In this document: positions 1-8,157 of the stretch, one piece after another
Layout of the letters: each line of letters opens with the position of its first letter
Numbering within the stretch: the stretch's first letter is position 1
Assembly: GCA_018830415.1 (NCBI GenBank)
Contig: JAHJSJ010000305.1
Location: forward strand, 1 to 19,672
DNA from: Alphaproteobacteria bacterium
Lineage (GTDB): Bacteria > Pseudomonadota > Alphaproteobacteria > Sphingomonadales > Sphingomonadaceae
DNA: 19,672 nt
Direction: 5' to 3'
Notes under the pieces: generated by a model
Database searches by the model: none
Told to the model about the DNA's origin: nothing
The model's input: only the letters and a program-made list of their open reading frames with translations
Position numbers and translations under genes: made by a program

Positions 1-497
1 GCGTGGTGGCGACAACATCGGTAAAGGTTCCGCCCCGATCAACGGCAAAGCGCCACGCTGGAGTGTTTGTGACATTCATGCGGTGCTGTGTCGTCCAGCG
101 CTGGCTACAAAGCAACAGGGGTGAATGAATGTGTGGCTGAGGTTCCGCCACTCAGCCAGTGCGGCTGAGCGGGCTGGCTGATTTTCTGGGTCTGGGCACC
201 GAACGCGGTTGGTTGGTATCTGCAGCCCGCGCGCCAATTGCTGACGTGTAATTCCAAAGCTCGATGAGCTTGTTTCACCGGGCTTTGGTTAAGCCCGTGC
301 GGCACCTGGGCATTTCCGGCGCGTGATGCGTTAGCACCTTAGCGCGCTGGTATAAACGCTTGTTGGCGCTTCGTTTTCACGAATTTATGAGCATGGCAAC
401 TCATGTATTTGCGCCGGCGTTGTCCGTTTGCATAATCGTAGTTATAACGCCTGCGTCTCGAGCGATATCGTGATGGAAGCACCGGGGGGTAGCATAA
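1..497. other. Gene-free left edge
   Basis: No convincing gene is seen here. One plus-strand frame is open from the window edge to a TGA near 122 and could be the tail of a gene starting outside the window, but I do not recognise the short peptide. A minus-strand frame of 66 codons at 105-305 shows no family features. Base composition is more AT-rich than the right half of the window. The last 80 bases hold a candidate promoter for the downstream YitT-family gene. Confidence 0.5.
420..448 (+). promoter_or_regulatory. Candidate promoter for the YitT-phosphoesterase operon
   Basis: A TTGTCC hexamer at 420-425 is followed after exactly 17 bases by TATAAC at 443-448, close to a sigma-70 type -35/-10 pair. 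It lies about 50 bases before the GTG start at 498 and would give a short leader. This is a visual match only; no second conserved element supports it. Confidence 0.35.
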
Positions 498-1367
498 GTG
501 CAAGCGGTTTCCTTGAAGTCAAAACTGCAAGCGTTCTTGACTGTCGCTATCGGCGTAGCACTCGCCGGTTTTGCACTCCGCGGTTTCCTGATCCCCAACA
601 GGTTCTTTGACGGCGGTGTGACCGGCGTCAGCCTTCTGGTGCACGAGTTCACACATATAAACATCGCTTATGTGATCGTGGCATTCAACATCCCGTTTAT
701 TTTTGCTGCAGCCAAGCTGGTCGGTCACGCCTTTGCTTTAAGAATGCTTTGGACAGTAATGGGATTCGGTGCCTGCCTTTTGCTTGTTCCTTATCCCGTA
801 ATCACTTCTGATTTGTTGTTAGTAGCCATCTTTGGCGGCGTGTTCCTTGGACTGGGCTTCGGTTTGGCGATGCGTGGCGGCGCTGCTCTCGATGGCATTG
901 AAGTGTTGGCTTTATATACCGAACGCAAGCTTGCTTTCACAACCAGCGAAGTCATTCTCGGCCTCAACATCCTGATCTTCGCTGTCGCGGCAATCGGAAT
1001 TGGCATGGAGACCGCACTTTACTCCACGCTGACCTACTATGCGGCATCGCGAACGGCTGCCTATGTTGTCGATGGGATCGAGGAATACACGAGCATGACA
1101 ATCGTTTCCGGCCGCAGCGAGGAGATCAAGGAAGCCATCGTTCTCGAACTCAAGCGCGGCATCACGGTGTACAAAGGCGAGCGCGGCTTCTTGCCTGGCG
1201 CTTTCGACAAGAGTGAACCGGTCGATATCATTTCGACAGTTGTGACGCGGCTGGAGGTGCCGGCCGTGCGCAAAACAGTCAATCGCATTGATCCCAATGC
1301 CTTCATCGTTACATCCAGTGCGCGCGAAGCCATGGGCGGAATCCTCCGACGTCGGGTGCATCGTTGA
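498..1367 (+). CDS. YitT family (DUF161/DUF2179) membrane protein
   Basis: Predicted inner-membrane protein of 289 residues, the usual size for the YitT family, whose transport or sensing role is not firmly established. Hydrophobic segments lie near residues 12-30, 55-72, 83-99, 106-124 and 152-172. Family signatures are PNRFFDGGVTGVSLL (33-47) and RGGAALDGIEVLALY (126-140), both close to the glycine-rich repeats typical of YitT. The soluble C-terminal region (about 195-285) contains GRSEEIKEAI and matches the DUF2179 domain, proposed to bind a small ligand. The GTG start at 498 is preceded by a G-run at 484-489 that can serve as ribosome binding site. The stop at 1365-1367 overlaps the ribosome binding site of the next gene, so the two are probably cotranscribed. 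Family assignment is strong; function is unknown. Confidence 0.87.
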   Translation: MQAVSLKSKLQAFLTVAIGVALAGFALRGFLIPNRFFDGGVTGVSLLVHEFTHINIAYVIVAFNIPFIFAAAKLVGHAFALRMLWTVMGFGACLLLVPYPVITSDLLLVAIFGGVFLGLGFGLAMRGGAALDGIEVLALYTERKLAFTTSEVILGLNILIFAVAAIGIGMETALYSTLTYYAASRTAAYVVDGIEEYTSMTIVSGRSEEIKEAIVLELKRGITVYKGERGFLPGAFDKSEPVDIISTVVTRLEVPAVRKTVNRIDPNAFIVTSSAREAMGGILRRRVHR

Positions 1368-1377
1368 GGAATTTAGC

Positions 1378-2232
1378 TTGTTGATCGCCCAGCTATCCGA
1401 TCTTCATGTCACCCCGGCCGGTGATCCGATCAGTGGAGGCAACCGGGAGCGCCTTGAGAAGGTGCTGGATACGATACTCGGCTTTGGTCGCAAACCTGAC
1501 CTGATAGTCGTCACCGGGGACATTGCGGAGCATGGCGATATAGAATCCTATCGCCTGTTCATAGATGTGATGGCCAAAGCGGCGCTGCCATGGACAGCCA
1601 CGCTCGGCAACCATGACAGGAACGAGGCATTTTCTGCATCGCTCGCCGAAGCCCCCGATTGCGGGTTTCGCGCCGGGCGAGTGCACATATTCGAAGAATG
1701 GGCACTGGTTCTGGCCGATACGAGCGCTGAACCTCATCATGGTGGCTGGTTCGACGAAGGTCGCGCGGGACAATTGGCGCGGGACTTGGCCTCGACAGCC
1801 CACCTGTCGACCCTGCTTGCAATACACCATCCCCCGATAGCGATCGGACTGGACTGGATCGATCCTGACCCTGACTCTGACTGGATCAAGCGCCTTGGCG
1901 AATGTTTGGCCGGGCAGGCTCAAGTCAAATTGATTATCTGTGGGCATGTCCATGTTGCGGCATCGGGCAGCTTCAAAGAAATACCGGTCACCATCTGTCC
2001 GTCCATCGCTCAGCCCGGCTGGCCCGATCTGTCCCCGCTTGACCGAGAGCGCCCGGACGGACGCCCGCTTATCATCGAAGGTCCGCCTGCCTTCGCATTG
2101 CACCACAGCTACGCTGGAAGAGTAACCACTGTGTTTGGAACAGCGCGCACGGGCGAAGTCTTGTTCGCCTATGACGGCACACGCGGCTTGGGCATTGTCA
2201 AAGGGATGGTCGAGCCCGAGGTGAGCCGCTAG
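1378..2232 (+). CDS. Calcineurin-like metallophosphoesterase, CpdA-type cyclic nucleotide phosphodiesterase candidate
   Basis: Predicted cytoplasmic dinuclear-metal phosphoesterase of 284 residues, of the class III phosphodiesterase type that hydrolyses 3',5'-cAMP in characterised members. The metal-binding signature is complete: SDLHV (D8, H10), TGDIAEHG (D48), GNHDR (N78, H79), IHHPP (H150/H151) and CGHVH (H190, H192). I chose the TTG at 1378 because GAGGA (1366-1370) lies 7 bases upstream and the protein then begins MLIAQLSDLH, as relatives do. A longer frame from 1288 would run 80 bases into the YitT gene and add a sequence with no homology. The gene follows YitT by 10 bases, suggesting translational linkage. 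A nucleotide cyclase lies 430 bases downstream on the same strand, which fits a cAMP role, but specificity within this superfamily cannot be read from sequence alone. Confidence 0.85.
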   Translation: MLIAQLSDLHVTPAGDPISGGNRERLEKVLDTILGFGRKPDLIVVTGDIAEHGDIESYRLFIDVMAKAALPWTATLGNHDRNEAFSASLAEAPDCGFRAGRVHIFEEWALVLADTSAEPHHGGWFDEGRAGQLARDLASTAHLSTLLAIHHPPIAIGLDWIDPDPDSDWIKRLGECLAGQAQVKLIICGHVHVAASGSFKEIPVTICPSIAQPGWPDLSPLDRERPDGRPLIIEGPPAFALHHSYAGRVTTVFGTARTGEVLFAYDGTRGLGIVKGMVEPEVSR

Positions 2233-2241
2233 CCCGGCCGG

Positions 2242-2421
2242 ATGAGCACCGCGAAGAATCCGTTCCGCTGCCTCTACTCTTCGCCGGACGTGATCCGCCT
2301 GGTTGTGACGATGACAAATCGACACCATCACATGCCGGGACCAAACACTTGGGGTCAGGACCTGTTGGCAGAGGGGTTGCCCGATGAGGATCGGGAGTCG
2401 CGCTCAGAAAGCAATGCTTGA
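2242..2421 (+). pseudogene. IS6-family transposase N-terminal remnant
   Basis: A 59-codon frame starts 9 bases after the phosphoesterase stop. Its first 22 or so residues include PFRCLYSSPDVIRLVV, matching the conserved beginning of IS6-family transposases of the kind common in alphaproteobacteria (remembered form: FRYF-SSPE-IRL-V followed by YVR-PLSLRNVEDLL). The match ends abruptly near position 2313; the expected continuation and the DDE catalytic core are absent, and the remaining residues look unrelated. No terminal inverted repeat was found. This is therefore a broken insertion-sequence fragment and not a functional gene. The family call rests on a short stretch but the pattern is distinctive. 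Confidence 0.72.
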
Positions 2422-2661
2422 AGGAAGCGACTGACTACCTGCGCGCGTTTGAATCGCTTCACGTCTGCCGCGAACTGATATAGACAGTCATTTGACTATT
2501 CCTTGTGGCGAAACTGGCTATGGAATTGGCGTCGCGACTGTTTGCTGAAAGATTTGGCTCTTCAGAAGGTCTTGTAGCCATGAACGACGGCGCGCTCCCA
2601 TTCGTCGACATTCTGAAGCAGATTTGGTGCGGCCCGTTGGCTGACCGAATAAGGTGGACCG
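2422..2661. other. Intergenic scar between IS6 remnant and cyclase gene
   Basis: No reliable gene. A GTG-started frame at 2505-2717 (70 codons) overlaps the cyclase start by 56 bases and matches nothing I know. Another open stretch at 2388-2459 ends at a TAG. Both could be debris of the disrupted element to the left. An AAGGTGG ribosome binding site at 2651-2657 belongs to the cyclase. No clear promoter was seen. Confidence 0.4.
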
Positions 2662-5600
2662 TTGAAGCAGTTGGCGGTGGTGCAAGCGGCGATGGCGGAA
2701 GGTCTGAAATTGTCTGATGGTGTGGCCACCTTAGCTGAAACTGGCAACGCGGCTGCACCGCAGGCCGAGCGGCGCCCGGTTTCAGTGTTGTTTGCAGACA
2801 TGGCAGGCTTCACGGCCGCCATTGAGCGGCTTGGCGAAGAAAAGGCTCTGCCGTTTGTTCGCGCCATTCATGACATATTGACCGGGTCCGTCCGCGATCA
2901 TGGCGGGTCAGTGCGCAGCTATGCCGGCGATGGCATCATGGCAGTCTTCGGCATTCCAGATTCGCAAGAGGATGACGCGCTGCACGCCTGCCGCGCCGCC
3001 TTCGCCATCCATGCTGCCTTTGCCAAGGCGGGGGATGATTTCGAGGCGCGCTATGGCGAGCGCCCGATGATACGCGCCGGAATCAGCAGCGGCATGGCGG
3101 TCATAGCTGCGGTTGAAGGGGACAATGCCGCCCTGACGGCGGTTGGCGATGTCGTAAACCTCGCATCGAGGCTGCAATCGCTCGCTCAGCCGGGCGGCTG
3201 TGTCATCTGCGAAACGACGCGGCGGCTCGTCGAGTGGCTTGTCGATATGAGCTTTGAAGGCGAGCACGAAATCAAGGGCCGCAGCAAGCCGCAGAAACTA
3301 TGGCGGGTCATTGCCATTCGCGACGGCGCTAGCCGATTCGACGCCTCGCTGGGTCAGGGCCTGACGCCCTATATCGGTCGCCAGGCCGAATTGCTGACCC
3401 TGCGCGCCGCGCTGGCCGAAGTGCGGGACGGTGGCCGTGCGATCGATATCGTTGCCGAACCCGGGCTGGGTAAGACCCGCCTGGTGTTTGAATTTGTCAA
3501 CGGGCTTGGCGACAGCGTCAATACCATACTGACTGGTCACTGCGCTGCCAATGGCGGACAAACGCCGTTCCTGCCTTTTCTTGAAGTGGTACGCGATGCC
3601 TTCAGGATTCGTCCTGAGGATGAACCGGGCGAAATCGGTCTGAAGATCAAGGCCGGCCTGATGGCATCGGAGCTGGACTCGCTCGAACACCGGGCCCTGC
3701 TGCTCAATTTGCTCGGTCTGGAAGCGCCCGATGCCTGGCTGGCCGGGCTCGATGGAGTGCTGATAGGCCTGCGCACGCGCGAACTATTGCTGACCCTGTT
3801 GAATTCGGCGTGTCGCGCAGGCCCGGTCGTGATGCTGATCGACGATGCGCACTGGATCGATAGCGCTTCCGAGGAACTGCTCAATACGCTGATCCAGGAT
3901 GGCGTGCAGCCCAACCTGCTGATCCTGTTGATGCGCCGGCCAGACTATACGCCGCGCTGGGTCGGCAAACCCAAGGTTCTGACCCTGTCGCTCGAACCCC
4001 TTGGACCCGATGACATCAGGACGCTCGCCGAGACCCGGCTGGGCGTCAAATCGCTGCCGGACGATCTGGTTCAGGAAGTTACCGAACGGGCTGGTGGCAA
4101 TCCGCTGTTCGGCGAAGAGATCCTGCGATTCCTGATCGACAAGGGCGCTTTGCGGGTCGAGGCGGGCAAGGCCGATTTCGCCTCGGTCACAGGGGAAAGC
4201 GAACTGCCGGTGACCATGCACGGCCTGTTGACGGCCCGCACCGACGCCTTGCTGCCCCAGGACCGGGCGATGCTTGAGGCGGCAGCAGTCATCGGGCGCA
4301 GGTTCGATCCGGGTCTGCTGGCGCTGGTAGTTGATTCGTCGGCCGATGTCGGCGCAGCGCTGTTGCGATTGCAGGAACAGCACCTGATTTATCGCGAGGC
4401 CAAGTCCTCCAGCTATGTTTTCCGGCACATCCTCCTGCGCGATTCGGTTTATCAGCGCCTGCTCAACGCCAAACAGACGGAGCTACACCTCAAAATCGCC
4501 GAGGCGCAGGAAAAGCGCAGCGAAGGCCGGCTCGCTGAAGTCGCCGACATGCTGGCCTACCACTACAGCCACACTGATCGTGTAGGGCCGACTTTCACCT
4601 TTCTCGTAATGGCCGGGAAACGAAGCCTTGGCGTGTTTTCGCTCGACGAAGCGGAACGCTATTTCAGTAATGCGCTGGAAATCTATGAGCGGGATCCAAG
4701 CTGTACTAGCGACGAGCGATTTGCCGGATTTGTCGCAACTTATGGCCTGTGCTGCAATATCTCACTGCGGCTGACGGCGATGATCGCGCTGGCGCAAAAG
4801 GCGCTGCCGATCCTGGCCCGGATTGGTGACAATCATCATCACGCTCTATTCCTGCACCATTATGCTCTCTGCCTGGTCTGGGCGGCGCGTTATCTCGATG
4901 CGCTGCGGGTGCGCAAAGAACTGTCGGCTATGGCCGCGCGCCTCGGCAACCCGTTAACCTCTGCCTATGCTCTGGTCGCCGAACTGACCGTTTCGACCTA
5001 TTGCGCGCCAATTCCGAACGATGAGTATCGCACCAAATGTGCTGAGGCCGAAGCCGAGCTGGCCAAAATCGATGATGCCTATCTGACCAACCTGTATTTC
5101 TGCATCGATGCCTATGACGCAATGGCCCGCGGGCGGGTGGCCGAGGCGCTTGCAGCGGCAGAGCGTGCGATTGAATTCGGGTCATCGACCAACGATCCGC
5201 GCGGCCAGGGCTTTGGCCTGGCCATGAAGGCGTTGGTCGCTGTGACCTGCGATGACTACGAGCCAGCGCTCGATTGGACCGAACAGGCGATCAGCGTTTC
5301 GCGCGCCGAATTCGAGAAAACCATCGCTGAAACATCAAAGGTATCGGTGCTGGTGGCGCTCAATCGTCCGGGCGCGGGTGAGCGAATCCAGCGCTGGGTG
5401 ACTGGCTGTGAAGAGCGCGATTGGGGGCTTTTCGCCCTTGGCCCCGAGTGCTGGCTGGCCGTTGCGATGGTCACCGCGGGACGGATCGATGAGGGTTTGC
5501 GTTCGATCGAGACGACGATCGCGCATCGCGAGGCGGAAGGCTTTATGGCAGCTGCCGATTGGTCGCGGCTTTATCTGTGCGAAATCTACCTCGCCATAAT

Positions 5601-5910
5601 GTCCGGTGAGGGCGAAGCCTCGCTCAGCGTGCTGGTCAGGAATTTCCGGGCGTTGGCGAGAGTGCTGCTCTTTGGCGCCGGGCGGATCGAGGCATTGGTG
5701 GCGCAAGTTAAGACAAACCGGCAGTTTGATCCCGAAGGGCATTATATTGCGCGTGCCGAGATGATTTTGGGCCTGCTTTACAAGCGCAAGAAGCAGCGCG
5801 CGAAAGCGGCAATGCATCTGACCGAAGCGCGGCGCATCTTCCAGATGGGCGGCCCCTCGGCCATTCTGACGCGCATCGAAACTGCCCTTGCTGAGGTTTC
5901 GGCGGCGTAG
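2662..5910 (+). CDS. Class III adenylate/guanylate cyclase fused to AAA-type ATPase and TPR-like region
   Basis: Large predicted cytoplasmic signalling protein of 1082 residues. The cyclase domain (about 36-225) begins RRPVSVLFADMAGFT with metal-binding D46; the second metal aspartate is D90 in SYAGDGIMAVFG; AVGDVVNLASRL supplies the conserved N and R. The position usually occupied by the purine-selecting lysine, four residues before D90, is Ser86. The ATPase domain (from about 234) has Walker A AEPGLGKT (265-272), Walker B VVMLIDDAH (D394, D395) and the GGNPLFGEEIL motif near 478. Residues about 640-1082 are helical and TPR-like. This is the known cyclase-AAA-TPR architecture, but without an N-terminal zinc ribbon. 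The TTG start is the first possible one after an in-frame TAA at 2650 and has AAGGTGG upstream; ATG at 2692 is an alternative. It would make cAMP or cGMP in response to an unknown input. Confidence 0.88.
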   Translation: MKQLAVVQAAMAEGLKLSDGVATLAETGNAAAPQAERRPVSVLFADMAGFTAAIERLGEEKALPFVRAIHDILTGSVRDHGGSVRSYAGDGIMAVFGIPDSQEDDALHACRAAFAIHAAFAKAGDDFEARYGERPMIRAGISSGMAVIAAVEGDNAALTAVGDVVNLASRLQSLAQPGGCVICETTRRLVEWLVDMSFEGEHEIKGRSKPQKLWRVIAIRDGASRFDASLGQGLTPYIGRQAELLTLRAALAEVRDGGRAIDIVAEPGLGKTRLVFEFVNGLGDSVNTILTGHCAANGGQTPFLPFLEVVRDAFRIRPEDEPGEIGLKIKAGLMASELDSLEHRALLLNLLGLEAPDAWLAGLDGVLIGLRTRELLLTLLNSACRAGPVVMLIDDAHWIDSASEELLNTLIQDGVQPNLLILLMRRPDYTPRWVGKPKVLTLSLEPLGPDDIRTLAETRLGVKSLPDDLVQEVTERAGGNPLFGEEILRFLIDKGALRVEAGKADFASVTGESELPVTMHGLLTARTDALLPQDRAMLEAAAVIGRRFDPGLLALVVDSSADVGAALLRLQEQHLIYREAKSSSYVFRHILLRDSVYQRLLNAKQTELHLKIAEAQEKRSEGRLAEVADMLAYHYSHTDRVGPTFTFLVMAGKRSLGVFSLDEAERYFSNALEIYERDPSCTSDERFAGFVATYGLCCNISLRLTAMIALAQKALPILARIGDNHHHALFLHHYALCLVWAARYLDALRVRKELSAMAARLGNPLTSAYALVAELTVSTYCAPIPNDEYRTKCAEAEAELAKIDDAYLTNLYFCIDAYDAMARGRVAEALAAAERAIEFGSSTNDPRGQGFGLAMKALVAVTCDDYEPALDWTEQAISVSRAEFEKTIAETSKVSVLVALNRPGAGERIQRWVTGCEERDWGLFALGPECWLAVAMVTAGRIDEGLRSIETTIAHREAEGFMAAADWSRLYLCEIYLAIMSGEGEASLSVLVRNFRALARVLLFGAGRIEALVAQVKTNRQFDPEGHYIARAEMILGLLYKRKKQRAKAAMHLTEARRIFQMGGPSAILTRIETALAEVSAA

Positions 5911-5967
5911 CAACAGTCGGTCGCCGCCGGCGGCTAATTGGGAGCGAAACCCCGCCAAGGGCGTTTC

Positions 5968-7440
5968 TCAGCCTTCCAGCTTTGCCAGATACTCTATCGC
6001 ATTGATGCTCGGCAGAAACGCGTAGGCCCCGCCGCGCGTTCTCACGAAGCGCGGAAAGCCGCGCAAGCGACAGTTTTTGCCGTCATGCAGGCGCAAATCG
6101 AAGACGCTCGTTTCCGTGGCGTTTGCACCGATCATCGGGTCGTTGAAGCGGGTAATGTCCGGGTTGTGGAGACCGAGGTTGATCCAGTCGCACATGACGG
6201 CTTCGAACTGAGCGCCGATGCTGGCGCCGATAAAGCTGCCGAGCAGCCCACGTTCTGCCTTATCGGGTTTGGCCGGGTCGAAATCCGGGCCATAGGGCAT
6301 GCCGCGCCGCACCAATTGCCGCGCATAATTTGCGGCGCGCTGGACAATCTGCCCGTCACGCGGGCTGGCTCGCCGGATATGCGCCCCGGCCGGGCATGGG
6401 GAATCGCCATCATAGTCGAAATCATGAAGCTGTTCCGGCGTCGGATTGGGCAATGGTGCGTAAGGCCATTTGTCAACGGGCGTGCCATTGCGCCAGCGGC
6501 CGCAAATCTGGGCGGCGACGAATTCGCGAATGGCGCCGAACCGATCTTTCACATGGGGAATGTCTTTTTCACCGTCAGCTGGCAGCACTTGCCGATGCTG
6601 GTCCTTTTCCAGCTGCATCAGCAGCCCGGCGGCCTCATCAAGATAGGCCTCAAAGGCCTGGACATCCTGGGCGAGGATGCGAAACGAATTGAAAGTGCCA
6701 TCCTTTCCTAATTCGTCATTCATCGGCACGCGGAAACGAACGCCTTCAAGCGGCGTCTCATAGCCCAGCAGAACGGTTCCATAGGGCGCGATCGGCTGCG
6801 TTGTCGGCGGGTCGGGATATTGAGGCACCTTGAAGCGCGGCTGCGTGATGCTGTCGGCATAGCCAAAGAACACCCGATTGTCGGGAGATCCGTCGTTGGC
6901 ATAGGCAGGGCCGAGGACATTGACGTCGCTGCGCGCCCAACCGTCACGCTCGCCCAGAACGTTGAACGCCCGGGCGATATCGGCCTGCACCCGCCCCAGC
7001 CTCGCACGGTCTTTGGCATAGACGGTCGCGATGATGTGCAGGCGATTGGAGCCGTCGAAGGGAGCAGCCCAATTGACCGCTGCACTTTCGCCGAAATCGC
7101 CGATCTTCAACGAGCGTTTTGCCATGCCCTCGACGAACTCGGTCGGAAAGGATTCCAGCATCGCCGACGGCAGACCCAGCGCGCGCATGCCTTCGAAGGT
7201 GATGCCGATATTGAAGCAGATTTCAGGTCCCGGGTCGGCCCAGAGTGTCGCGCGGGTGATGGCCGGCACGCCGCTATCCTTGCCCGCCACCGAGCGAGCC
7301 AGAAAGCTGCGGGCGGCGGCGCGATCTTTCACTTCCAAGGCAATGTGCCGGACATATTGCAAGTCGCTGCGGTAGCCCTTGAGGATATTGCCCTGGATAT
7401 TGCTGAGATCAAGGGTCTCGGATGTGGTTTCGTCGATCAC
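5968..7440 (-). CDS. DyP-type (dye-decolorizing) heme peroxidase
   Basis: Predicted heme peroxidase of 490 residues, in the range of the longer DyP classes. The proximal heme-ligand motif is CPAGAHIRRASPRD (His354). The distal aspartate is D196 in GYADS, where the family normally has GXXDG, so the second glycine is serine here. The distal arginine is probably R378 or R379 in VRRGMPYG. NSFRILAQDVQAFEAYL (about 260-280) matches the conserved DyP helix. There is no Tat or Sec signal, so it should be cytoplasmic. It is the last gene of a three-gene minus-strand operon: its GTG start overlaps the upstream stop by four bases (GTGA), with GGAGAGG just ahead, indicating coupled translation. DyPs oxidise bulky aromatic substrates with hydrogen peroxide; the natural substrate is unknown. 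It converges on the cyclase gene with 57 bases between. Confidence 0.9.
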   Translation of the reverse strand: MIDETTSETLDLSNIQGNILKGYRSDLQYVRHIALEVKDRAAARSFLARSVAGKDSGVPAITRATLWADPGPEICFNIGITFEGMRALGLPSAMLESFPTEFVEGMAKRSLKIGDFGESAAVNWAAPFDGSNRLHIIATVYAKDRARLGRVQADIARAFNVLGERDGWARSDVNVLGPAYANDGSPDNRVFFGYADSITQPRFKVPQYPDPPTTQPIAPYGTVLLGYETPLEGVRFRVPMNDELGKDGTFNSFRILAQDVQAFEAYLDEAAGLLMQLEKDQHRQVLPADGEKDIPHVKDRFGAIREFVAAQICGRWRNGTPVDKWPYAPLPNPTPEQLHDFDYDGDSPCPAGAHIRRASPRDGQIVQRAANYARQLVRRGMPYGPDFDPAKPDKAERGLLGSFIGASIGAQFEAVMCDWINLGLHNPDITRFNDPMIGANATETSVFDLRLHDGKNCRLRGFPRFVRTRGGAYAFLPSINAIEYLAKLEG

Positions 7441-8153
7441 CAGCCCTCTCCAAATTTGCTGCGGATCTGGGCCGCCGAAAAGCCGGGGTAGGAGCGGAAA
7501 CCGCTGCCCAGCGATAAATTGGGATTTGCCTTCATCTGCAGCACCGCCGCCCGCGACAGCGAAGCTATTTCATGCGGCGGCCGGTCGGCCGGCACGCCCA
7601 TGGCCTCGTCCTGAAGGGCGAAGAGATCGGTGGCAAAATCGGGCCACTGGAACAGATCCCGATCATGCACCCAATCGACAAAGGCTTCGACATGCTCCTT
7701 TGTCGGCACAACTGCGTCGCCGCCTTCGATGTGCACCAGAATGGCATCGAAGACGCTGCCGATCGAGACGATGAAGTCGCGGACATAACTGCTGAAATCC
7801 CCATCATAGGTGGAGATCATGCAGAGGTTGTTTTCAACGATAATGAAGCGCGCGAAATGGATGGTGCCGACATTGTCGAGCCCGGAATAGAGCGTATCGA
7901 GGTTCTGCCCCAGCGCCATGGCGATCGTGGCGCGCCCGACCGGCGTCTTGTCCTTCAGCGGCATGATGAGGTTCATCATGCGCTGCAGGTTCTCGCCCGG
8001 CTGCACCGCCATGCGCGGTCCGCCCGGCAGTTTCGGCTTTGGCTCCCGCCACCACCAAAATGGCACGACAACGTGCGTGCTGAGGAACTTGAACCAGCCC
8101 TGATCGGGCAGCCTGTCGACAAAGCGACCCAGCCAACCGCCATCATCTGCCAT
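7437..8153 (-). CDS. Conserved protein of unknown function between two heme peroxidase genes
   Basis: A 238-residue protein I cannot assign to a named family. It has no signal peptide; an aromatic stretch VVVPFWWWREPKP lies near residues 28-40. A conserved-looking core around residues 80-120 contains ALGQNLDTLYSGLDNVGT, then IHFARFIIVENN and ISTYDGDFSSYVRDFI; from memory, similar phrases occur in proteins linked to peroxidase and catalase genes, but I cannot name a domain. The ATG at 8153 is chosen because GAGGAG lies about 8 bases upstream, overlapping the catalase stop; a frame extending to 8213 would run into the catalase gene. It overlaps the DyP start by four bases. Position and coupling suggest it works with the two heme proteins, perhaps as partner or substrate-binding component; that is inference. 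Confidence 0.8.
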   Translation of the reverse strand: MADDGGWLGRFVDRLPDQGWFKFLSTHVVVPFWWWREPKPKLPGGPRMAVQPGENLQRMMNLIMPLKDKTPVGRATIAMALGQNLDTLYSGLDNVGTIHFARFIIVENNLCMISTYDGDFSSYVRDFIVSIGSVFDAILVHIEGGDAVVPTKEHVEAFVDWVHDRDLFQWPDFATDLFALQDEAMGVPADRPPHEIASLSRAAVLQMKANPNLSLGSGFRSYPGFSAAQIRSKFGEGW

Positions 8154-8157
8154 TATT

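Noticed and set aside
105..305. 66-codon minus-strand frame at the left edge
   Set aside because: No recognisable motif, no ribosome binding site seen and no conserved context.
1288..1377. N-terminal extension of the phosphoesterase
   Set aside because: It would overlap the YitT gene by 80 bases; the TTG at 1378 has a ribosome binding site and gives the family-typical start.
1393..2331. 312-codon minus-strand frame
   Set aside because: It is the antisense of the metallophosphoesterase, which carries all metal motifs.
2505..2717. 70-codon plus-strand frame before the cyclase
   Set aside because: It overlaps the cyclase start in another frame and matches no family; possibly debris next to the IS6 scar.
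5923..5934. Terminator between cyclase and DyP genes
   Set aside because: GCCGCCGGCGGC is self-complementary but has no loop and no T-run, so it is not convincing as a terminator.
5938..6711. 257-codon plus-strand frame
   Set aside because: It is the antisense of the DyP gene, whose conserved motifs are plain on the other strand.
5968..7440. DyP as encapsulin cargo
   Set aside because: The C-terminus (NAIEYLAKLEG) lacks a typical cargo-loading peptide and no encapsulin shell gene is in the window.
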